Shown here: positions 33,800 to 40,127 of the stretch, piece by piece | Layout of the letters: the number at the start of each line of letters is the position of its first letter | Numbering within the stretch: the first letter of the stretch is position 1 | From: an uncultured Lachnospiraceae bacterium | GTDB lineage: Bacteria; Bacillota; Clostridia; Lachnospirales; Lachnospiraceae | Assembly (NCBI GenBank): GCA_946616835.1 | Contig: CAMOJK010000015.1 | Coordinates: 1 to 40,127, forward strand | Direction: 5' to 3' | DNA length: 40,127 nt | The notes under the pieces: model-generated | What the model was told of the DNA's origin: nothing | Databases searched by the model: none | What the model saw: the letters and a program-made list of their open reading frames with translations, nothing else | Program-made: the position numbers and the translations under genes

Positions 33800-34129
33800 A
33801 TGGAATGCAGGGAGTATCACAAATACTTTAATTCTTTTATAAATGGTGAATTGGACTATAAGGAAACCAGGATGCTTCTGCTTCATATAAGTCAGTGCAG
33901 GGACTGTGATGCAGACCTGCACAGTCAGTATATTATGATAAGCGGTTTGCGCAAGATAGATCTGAAAGAGGGAGATCCCCCTATACCAGAATATGAAGAA
34001 CTTATAAAGAAAGAAACAAAGCGGTGCCGGCGGGAAGGTATCATCCGCCGGGCATTTGTTGAGCTGTCTATTCTGGCACTTATTGTTTCGGTTATATTTG
34101 TATTGAAAGGAATATTATGGATAAATTAG
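33800..34129 (+). CDS. Small membrane protein with anti-sigma-like zinc-binding motif
   Basis: A 109-residue protein. Residues ~1-38 carry a zf-HC2-like pattern (MECREYHKYFNSFINGELDYKE, then H-I-S-Q-C-R-D-C), as at the N-terminus of ZAS anti-sigma factors. A charged linker follows and a C-terminal membrane helix (FVELSILALIVSVIFVLKGI) ends at the membrane with almost no extracellular part. No sigma factor gene is adjacent, so the anti-sigma role is only suggested. The start is uncertain: the frame opens at 33743 inside the EAL gene, and no clear ribosome site precedes the ATG at 33800. It may be translated by coupling to the stop 15 bp upstream. It overlaps polA by 13 bp. Confidence 0.7.
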   Translation: MECREYHKYFNSFINGELDYKETRMLLLHISQCRDCDADLHSQYIMISGLRKIDLKEGDPPIPEYEELIKKETKRCRREGIIRRAFVELSILALIVSVIFVLKGILWIN

Positions 34130-36783
34130 TACTTATTGATGGGCATAGCATCCTTCACAGGGCATTTTACGGCGTGCCTGACCTTACCAATTCCGAGGGA
34201 CTTCATACGAATGCCATATATGGTTTTTTGAATATAATGTTTCATATACTGGATGAAGAAAAGCCGGATTATTTCATAGTGACATTTGATGAGCATGCAC
34301 CGACTTTCAGGCATGAGATGTTTGATGCATATAAAGGTACGAGAAAACCTATGCCGGAAGAATTAAGGTCACAGGTTCCGCTTATGAAGGAAATGCTTTC
34401 AGCCATGGGGGTACTTGTGATATCGAAGCCCGGATTTGAAGCGGATGACCTTATGGGGACTCTTGCAAGGGAAGGCGAGAGGATGGGATTGGAAGTTGCC
34501 ATAATATCCGGTGACAGGGATCTTTTGCAGATCGCGTCAGAGCATATTATGATAAGGATTCCTAAGACAAAAAAGGGCGGTACCGAAATAGAAAATTACA
34601 AGGCTGCGGATGTTAAGGAAAAATATCAGCTTACGCCTGCGCAGTTCATAGAATTAAAGGCACTGATGGGGGATACTGCGGACAATATTCCCGGTGTTCC
34701 CAAGGTGGGAGAGAAGACGGCAACAGAACTTATGCTTCAGTACGGTTCTATTGATGCAATATATGAACATATTGAAGAGATAAAGAAGAATTCCATAAGG
34801 GAGAGTCTAAGGGAAAACAGGGAGTTAGCAGACTTAAGCCTTAAGCTTGCGACTATTAAGACGGACTGTGAGCTGGATGTTCATCCGGGTGATGCTCCGG
34901 TTCCTGATTTTTACACAAAAGAAGCCTATGAGCTTTGCAGAAAGCTTGAGCTTAAGAGCTTCTATAAAAGGTTTGATGACGCTGTAACCGGTGCGGGTAC
35001 AGAAGGCAGTAAGGCAGAGATCATAAGCCTGGATGAAAGCGGGCTTGAGGAACTATTGGAAAAAGCAGCAGCCTCAGGGACAGAACTTGCCGTGATTTTA
35101 CGGGATTTAACAGCCGAAGAGTATGCTGTTTCTTTTTCAAATGAGGCCGGGAAGGCTTACTGTACTGACAATACAAAAGTACCTTATGAAAAGCTGCGCG
35201 GAGTATTAAGAAAGTATTATTCTGCCGGTATGAAAGTGGTCACCTACGATATAAAAGTCCTTTATCCTCTGCTATGTGCTGCTGAGGATTACAAGGGGAA
35301 AAGCGCAGAGGATATGTCGTCCGGTGCGGATGATGTGATGCTAATGGCATATCTCCTGGATCCTACTAAGGGCAGCTATAAAACGGAAGATATGGCAGGT
35401 ATATACCTGTCCGAGGATAGAAAAAGCTTTGATGAACTTTTTATAAAAAAAGGTACTATTACAGTAAGTGCAGATGATGATGCGTTAAGGGATTACATGG
35501 GACAGGCTGCCTGCGATGTACGGGCATTATATGCGGAACTAAAAAACAGGCTTGAATCCACAGGAATGTTTGATCTCTACAGGGATATGGAAATGCCTCT
35601 TTCTTTTGTCCTTTTCAGAATGGAGACAGAAGGAATCGCTGCATCGGCAGAGGCGCTGGCAGAATACAGTGCTGAACTGGATAAGAGTATAAAAGAGCTT
35701 GAAAAAAAGATATATGATGCTGCCGGAGAGGAATTTAATATAAATTCACCTAAGCAGTTAGGGGTGATACTTTTTGAAAAAATGGGTATCCCGGGAGCAA
35801 AGAAGACAAAGACCGGATATTCCACGGCAGCAGATGTTTTGGAGAAGCTGGCAGCAGAATATCCTTTTGTAAATGATATCCTTGAGTATAGGACATATGC
35901 AAAATTAAAATCTACATATGCGGACGGGCTGGCAGGTTATATTGCAGGAGATGGAAGGATACATACAAGCTTTAATCAGACTGTGACTGCTACCGGCAGA
36001 CTTTCGTCAACGGAGCCTAATCTGCAGAATATTCCCATGAGATACGAACTTGGACGCAGGATCAGGAGAGTTTTTCTGCCAAGGGAAGGCTATATCTTTG
36101 CGGATGCGGATTATTCACAGATAGAATTAAGGATACTGGCGTCCATGTCAGGGGATGCTGAGCTTATTGCAGCATACCGGTCGGAAGAAGATATACACAG
36201 GATAACGGCTTCAAAGGTTTTCCATGTGCCCTTTGACGAAGTAACAGACTTGCAGCGAAGAAATGCCAAAGCGGTAAATTTTGGGATCGTTTATGGAATA
36301 TCCTCATTTGGACTGAGTCAGGATCTGTCCATCAGCAGGGAAGAAGCAAAGACATATATTGAAGAGTACTTTGCTACATATCCGGGTGTAAAGGCTTTTC
36401 TTGACAGCGCAAAAGAAAATGCAAAGAAAGACGGCTATTCTGTGACAATGTATGGAAGACGCAGACCTATTCCGGAGCTTAAGTCATCCAATTTCATGCA
36501 GAGACAGTTCGGAGAAAGAGTGGCCATGAATGCACCTGTGCAGGGAACCGCTGCGGATATTATAAAGATTGCAATGATAAAGGTTTATAACCGGCTGGAG
36601 CGTGAAGGACTTAAATCGAAGCTTCTGCTGCAGATCCACGATGAGCTTCTGGTGGAAACTGCTTTAGAAGAAAAGGATGCGGTGCTTGACATCCTGAGGG
36701 AAGAAATGCAGGGAGCGGCGGATCTTCCGGTGATGCTAACTGTTGAGGCACATACCGGAAAGGACTGGTACGAGGCAAAGTGA
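34117..36783 (+). CDS. polA: DNA polymerase I
   Basis: An 888-residue family A polymerase for Okazaki fragment processing and repair. Residues ~1-290 form the 5'-3' exonuclease (LVLIDGHSILHRAFYG, FEADDLMGTLA, ISGDRDLLQ, LMGDTADNIPGVPKVGEKTA). Residues ~300-480 occupy the place of the 3'-5' exonuclease, but the first motif (normally D-x-E) reads AVILRDLT, so proofreading is probably lost, as in Bacillus PolA. The polymerase part has motif A DADYSQIELRILA (around 662), motif B RRNAKAVNFGIVYGIS (around 713) and motif C QIHDELLVE (around 838). AAAGGA precedes ATG 34117. The stop overlaps the coaE start by one base (TGATG). Confidence 0.96.
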   Translation: MDKLVLIDGHSILHRAFYGVPDLTNSEGLHTNAIYGFLNIMFHILDEEKPDYFIVTFDEHAPTFRHEMFDAYKGTRKPMPEELRSQVPLMKEMLSAMGVLVISKPGFEADDLMGTLAREGERMGLEVAIISGDRDLLQIASEHIMIRIPKTKKGGTEIENYKAADVKEKYQLTPAQFIELKALMGDTADNIPGVPKVGEKTATELMLQYGSIDAIYEHIEEIKKNSIRESLRENRELADLSLKLATIKTDCELDVHPGDAPVPDFYTKEAYELCRKLELKSFYKRFDDAVTGAGTEGSKAEIISLDESGLEELLEKAAASGTELAVILRDLTAEEYAVSFSNEAGKAYCTDNTKVPYEKLRGVLRKYYSAGMKVVTYDIKVLYPLLCAAEDYKGKSAEDMSSGADDVMLMAYLLDPTKGSYKTEDMAGIYLSEDRKSFDELFIKKGTITVSADDDALRDYMGQAACDVRALYAELKNRLESTGMFDLYRDMEMPLSFVLFRMETEGIAASAEALAEYSAELDKSIKELEKKIYDAAGEEFNINSPKQLGVILFEKMGIPGAKKTKTGYSTAADVLEKLAAEYPFVNDILEYRTYAKLKSTYADGLAGYIAGDGRIHTSFNQTVTATGRLSSTEPNLQNIPMRYELGRRIRRVFLPREGYIFADADYSQIELRILASMSGDAELIAAYRSEEDIHRITASKVFHVPFDEVTDLQRRNAKAVNFGIVYGISSFGLSQDLSISREEAKTYIEEYFATYPGVKAFLDSAKENAKKDGYSVTMYGRRRPIPELKSSNFMQRQFGERVAMNAPVQGTAADIIKIAMIKVYNRLEREGLKSKLLLQIHDELLVETALEEKDAVLDILREEMQGAADLPVMLTVEAHTGKDWYEAK

Positions 36784-37373
36784 TGCGGACTATAGGCGTG
36801 ACCGGTGGTGTGGGCTCCGGAAAATCAGTGGTGTTAGATTATCTCCGTGATCGCTATGGGGCAAGAGTTATAGTTGCGGATGAGGCGGCCCGTCAGCTTG
36901 AAGAACCGGGGCAGGCTTGCTATAATGAGCTGTTGGAGCTGCTAGGGAAAGAAGTGCTTGGCAGTGACGGATATTTTGATAACAGAAAATTTGCGGCAGC
37001 TATTTTTTCTGATGAGAAGAAGCTTGCTGCTGTGAATGCCATAGTCCATCCGGAAGTAAAGCGATACATTCTTTCGGAAATGGAGAAAGAAGAAAAAAAC
37101 GGCTGCAGATACTTTGTAGTTGAAGCTGCACTTCTTATAGAAGAAAACTATGATGAAATACTTGATGAACTCTGGTATGTATATGTACCTGAGGAAATCA
37201 GGCGGGGACGGCTTAAGTCAAGCCGGGGCTACAGTGACGAAAAGATAGACAGTATTTTTGCGGTTCAGCTATCGGAACAGGAATTCAGGGACCGTTGCAG
37301 ATATGTTATAGATAATAGTGATGAACTGTCGAAAACTTGCAGGCAGGTTGATAAGCTTATGGGATGTGCCTGA
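36783..37373 (+). CDS. coaE: Dephospho-CoA kinase
   Basis: A 196-residue P-loop kinase catalysing the last step of coenzyme A synthesis, phosphorylating the ribose 3'-OH of dephospho-CoA. The P-loop is GGVGSGKS (residues 8-15), followed by the conserved IVADEAARQLEEPGQ (Asp-containing substrate loop), HPEVK, and the lid VYVPEEIRRGRL. Length fits the family (~200). An in-frame GTG at 36780 is one codon upstream. ATG 36783 overlaps the polA stop as TGATG and has GAGG inside the end of polA. The polA-coaE pairing is common in clostridia. Confidence 0.95.
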   Translation: MRTIGVTGGVGSGKSVVLDYLRDRYGARVIVADEAARQLEEPGQACYNELLELLGKEVLGSDGYFDNRKFAAAIFSDEKKLAAVNAIVHPEVKRYILSEMEKEEKNGCRYFVVEAALLIEENYDEILDELWYVYVPEEIRRGRLKSSRGYSDEKIDSIFAVQLSEQEFRDRCRYVIDNSDELSKTCRQVDKLMGCA

Positions 37374-37425
37374 TGTGAAGGCTATTGCAGCGAAGGTCGT
37401 TTGTTAGACAGACGGGATATTAACG

Positions 37426-39783
37426 ATGGAAAACAGGCGGGGTGACATGGCAAGGAAAATGGAACAGACAAAAGAATCAAAGCAGAGGAAAAGCGTAAAG
37501 AAGGCAGCAGCATCAAAGAATCTGACAAATGAGAATAAGACTGCCAGGAGTACGCAAAAGAGTATAGATACGGACAAGCTTGTATTCGGTCTGGATATAG
37601 GTACAAGAAGTATAGTGGGTACGGTAGGCTACCGTGAAGGCAGTAATTTCCATGTTCTGGGACAGGAGTCTAAGGAACATGAAACACGGGCCATGCTTGA
37701 CGGTCAAATCCACGATATAGGAGCTGTCAGCAATTCTATTGTGTATGTAAAACATAAGCTTGAGGAAAAGCTGGATATAACGCTTTCGAATGTCTGTATT
37801 GCGGCAGCCGGAAGAGTGCTTAAGACGGAGGTTGTGTCCGTAAATATGGATCTTGATGAAGAAAAGACCATCAGTGCGGAAGATGTGGCCAGGCTTACAG
37901 CTATGGGCGTAGAGCAGGCCTATGAGCGTTTTATTAAGGAAAATGATACGGGACTTAAATTTTTCTGCGTAGGTTCGTCTGTCATAAAGTATTACCTGAA
38001 TGGTTACCAGATAGGAAATCTGGAGAATCATAAAGCGCACAGTATAGGCTGCGATATGATAGCTACTTTCCTTCCGGAGGATGTGGTAGACGGCCTTTAT
38101 AAGGCAGTTGAGATGTCGGGACTCAGGGTTATCAATATGACGTTAGAGCCTATTGCGGCCATCAGCGTTGCCATTCCTGAAAATTACAGAATGCTTAATA
38201 TCGGACTTGTGGATGTGGGCGCAGGTACCAGTGATATCTGCATAACCAAGGATGGCTGCGTGGTTGCTTACGGTATGATACCGGTTGCCGGTGACAGGCT
38301 TACTGAGATAATAGCACAGAACTATCTTGTCGATTTTAATACGGCGGAGACCATCAAGTGTGGTATTTCCGATTCTGAAACGGTTGAATATAAGGATATT
38401 ATGGGACTTCCGCAGAAGGTAAGCCGTGAAGAGGTACTTAAACTCCTTGATCCCCAGATAGAGGAAATGGCAGATCTCGTGGCAGAGAAGTTCAAAGAAC
38501 TTAACGGCGGGAAGCCTGTAAGCGCTGTCTTTGTAGTAGGTGGCGGTGGAACGGTGGAAGGCTATACGAAGAAGCTTTCGGAACATCTGGGCATTATGGC
38601 AGAGCGTGTGGCTGTAAGGGGCGAGGAAGTCATGGGGCACATCATTTATCAGGATGATGTGAAGAAGGATTCCAGGCTGGTTACCCCTGTGGGAATCTGC
38701 CTGAATTTTTATGATCAGAGCAGCAATTTCATATATGTCACATTTAATGATCAGCATATTAAGCTTTACGACAGCGGAAATCTTGCCGTGGTTGATGCGG
38801 CCATGCATGCGGATTTCCCGAATGACGGGCTTTTCCCTAAGAGGGGTGAAGCGATAAATTACCGCATAAACGGAAAGCTGGCAATGAAGCGTGGGCTTCC
38901 GGGAGATCCTGCGGTCATAACCGTTAACGGAGAGGAAGCTGATATGCATACCCCTATAAGGGCTAATGATGTGATAAGGGTTAAAGAATCAACGGTAGGG
39001 GCGAAGGCAAAAGTTACCCTTTCCGAACTTCCGGAATTTAAGTCTATGATCACCGTATATACAAACCAGAGCAAAATACTCCTGCCTAAATTCGCAGAAG
39101 TAAACGGCGAGATAAAGACAGGCTATTATGAGATAGAAGACGGCGATGATATAGTCATGAGGAACTATTATACGCTTAAGGAAGTCCGTGAATTCATGGA
39201 TGTTATACTGGATGAGTCAATGGCTGTTCTTGTAAATAATGAGCCTGCTGATGACGATACAAAGGTCTTTGAAAACTTCAACATAAAGTGGGGCATAAAG
39301 GAGCAGATACTTAAGGATTACGAAGCAATAAAGGCTAAGAATGCCGCTGCCCAGGAAGAGGCTGAGAGAAATGCTGCAAACAAGGCAGAAGCGGAAAAGT
39401 CAGAGTCTTATGAAGAGATTTATGATGAGACAGGCACGGGTGAAACTGATGAAGAAGTAAAGGATGCAGCGACTGATACTTTCGAAAACCTCCCTGATGA
39501 CGATGGTGAGGCGGAAATAAAGAGACCTGTCAGGGAAGAACCTGAAAAAAAGGAAGAGGAAACCACGGTCATACCCCGGTCCATCATTGTCAATGTAAAC
39601 GGATCTGATGTAAAGCTTGAAGGAAAAGAGTCCTATGTTTTTGTGGATGTATTTGACAGGATAAATTTTGACCTTAAGAATGTGCAGGGAACCAGGGTAG
39701 TGACAGAGCTCAACGGCAGACCTGCCATGTATATGGAACAGCTCAATTCCGGCGATCGTCTGGTCATAAAGTGGGAGGACTAA
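37426..39783 (+). CDS. FtsA-like actin-fold ATPase with long C-terminal extension
   Basis: A 785-residue protein. Residues ~1-50 are basic and disordered. Residues ~52-400 match the FtsA/Hsp70-actin fold: phosphate-1 loop FGLDIGTRSIVG (54-65), an SHS2-type FtsA subdomain between, phosphate-2 loop GLVDVGAGTSDICIT (about 258-272), and the adenosine loop FVVGGGGTVEGY (about 368-379). Residues ~440-640 hold beta-rich segments resembling small beta-grasp modules (VITVNGEEADMHTPIRANDVIRV; ITVYTNQSKILLP). An acidic coiled stretch (~640-720) and a final ~60-residue beta module (SIIVNVNGSDVKLEGKESY) follow. FtsA is usually ~420 residues and ends in a membrane-binding helix, which I do not see. It is likely a cytoskeletal or division-related ATPase. 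The start may instead be ATG 37447, preceded by GGCGGGGTGA. Confidence 0.85.
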   Translation: MENRRGDMARKMEQTKESKQRKSVKKAAASKNLTNENKTARSTQKSIDTDKLVFGLDIGTRSIVGTVGYREGSNFHVLGQESKEHETRAMLDGQIHDIGAVSNSIVYVKHKLEEKLDITLSNVCIAAAGRVLKTEVVSVNMDLDEEKTISAEDVARLTAMGVEQAYERFIKENDTGLKFFCVGSSVIKYYLNGYQIGNLENHKAHSIGCDMIATFLPEDVVDGLYKAVEMSGLRVINMTLEPIAAISVAIPENYRMLNIGLVDVGAGTSDICITKDGCVVAYGMIPVAGDRLTEIIAQNYLVDFNTAETIKCGISDSETVEYKDIMGLPQKVSREEVLKLLDPQIEEMADLVAEKFKELNGGKPVSAVFVVGGGGTVEGYTKKLSEHLGIMAERVAVRGEEVMGHIIYQDDVKKDSRLVTPVGICLNFYDQSSNFIYVTFNDQHIKLYDSGNLAVVDAAMHADFPNDGLFPKRGEAINYRINGKLAMKRGLPGDPAVITVNGEEADMHTPIRANDVIRVKESTVGAKAKVTLSELPEFKSMITVYTNQSKILLPKFAEVNGEIKTGYYEIEDGDDIVMRNYYTLKEVREFMDVILDESMAVLVNNEPADDDTKVFENFNIKWGIKEQILKDYEAIKAKNAAAQEEAERNAANKAEAEKSESYEEIYDETGTGETDEEVKDAATDTFENLPDDDGEAEIKRPVREEPEKKEEETTVIPRSIIVNVNGSDVKLEGKESYVFVDVFDRINFDLKNVQGTRVVTELNGRPAMYMEQLNSGDRLVIKWED

Positions 39784-39811
39784 GCCGGATTAAGCGGCAG
39801 AAAGAGGAAAT

Positions 39812-40127
39812 ATGAGAATGAAGAGTATTGCCAGCGGAAGCAGCGGCAATTCAATTTATGTAGGCACGGATGATACGCATATACTGGTTGATGTGGGAAT
39901 CAGCAGGAAAAAAATAGAAAACGGTTTAAGCGAGCTGGATCTGTGCGGGGATGACTTAAAGGCTATACTTATTACCCATGAGCATAGTGACCATGTATCG
40001 GGGCTGGGAGTTTTTTTACGAAAATACTGTGTGCCGGTATATGCTACGCAGGGGACGATAGATGCAATAAACAGGATGTCAAATCTGGGAGAGTTTGACA
40101 GAAGCCTGCTTCATGTAATAGGAAATG
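39812..40127 (+). CDS. MBL-fold metallo-hydrolase, YycJ/WalJ-like (3' end outside window)
   Basis: Only the first 105 codons are present. The N-terminus MRMKSIASGSSGNSIYVG is the typical opening of YycJ-type metallo-beta-lactamase-fold hydrolases, and the metal-binding motif THEHSDHVSGL (H-x-H-x-D-H) is complete. Members of this group are predicted exonucleases linked to replication and cell-wall stress in Firmicutes. AAAGAGGA lies 6 nt before ATG 39812. It follows the FtsA-like gene after 28 bp and probably belongs to the same polA-coaE operon. Confidence 0.9.
   Translation, partial: MRMKSIASGSSGNSIYVGTDDTHILVDVGISRKKIENGLSELDLCGDDLKAILITHEHSDHVSGLGVFLRKYCVPVYATQGTIDAINRMSNLGEFDRSLLHVIGN

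Overview
The window looks like chromosomal DNA from an anaerobic Firmicute of the Lachnospiraceae (Butyrivibrio/Pseudobutyrivibrio-like). The reasons are the moderate GC content, strong GGAGG-type ribosome sites, consensus sigma-A promoters, lipoprotein signal peptides, a RecU resolvase, a proofreading-less PolA, and the order polA-coaE-long FtsA-like-YycJ. This assignment is inferred from protein style, not from a database search. I see no plasmid, phage structural gene, intact insertion sequence or CRISPR array.

Layout. 1-2556: the 3' end of a PTS-IIC-like membrane protein gene, an unrecognised membrane protein with an Asn/Gly-rich tail, and a HAD phosphatase on the minus strand. 2971-8253: a complete branched-chain amino acid ABC transporter (livJ, livH, livM, livG, livF). 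A terminator and an unusually structured leader separate the binding-protein gene from the permease/ATPase genes. 8305-13064: small accessory genes, namely a zinc-ribbon membrane protein, an Rpn/PD-(D/E)XK nuclease, a 202-aa protein behind a perfect promoter, a patatin lipase, recU and a 151-aa unknown. 13224-22240: aspS and hisS flank a signalling/modification block made of a sirtuin, two consecutive RimK-like ATP-grasp ligases, and a minus-strand pair of an XRE-type regulator with an HD-TGS Rel homologue whose (p)ppGpp synthetase motifs are not recognisable.

22346-33785: a c-di-GMP and sugar-sensing region. A REC-GGDEF(degenerate)-EAL protein on the minus strand is followed by tRNA-Pro(TGG) with a remnant of a tyrosine recombinase just downstream. 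Next is a sugar-transport operon (lipoprotein binding protein, exporter-type ABC protein with an extra N-terminal domain, two sugar permeases). After it comes a ~1180-residue protein that joins a LacI-type sugar sensor, a degenerate GGDEF, an EAL phosphodiesterase and a beta-helix-like tail. A perfect 19-bp palindrome lies at its promoter. 33800-40127: a housekeeping run (small anti-sigma-like zinc protein, polA, coaE, an FtsA-like ATPase with a long C-terminal extension, and the start of a YycJ-type metallo-hydrolase).

How the genes may work together: the lipoprotein at 24613 and the permeases at 28190 and 29143 would import a sugar. The cytoplasmic LacI-like domain of the neighbouring EAL protein could read that sugar and set c-di-GMP hydrolysis. 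The liv genes import branched-chain amino acids, with RNA structure possibly setting the ratio of binding protein to permease. The XRE/Rel-like pair suggests a second (p)ppGpp hydrolase under its own control. The LacI-EAL-beta-helix protein, the HD-TGS Rel variant, the tandem ATP-grasps and the liv leader are the parts most likely to be undescribed.
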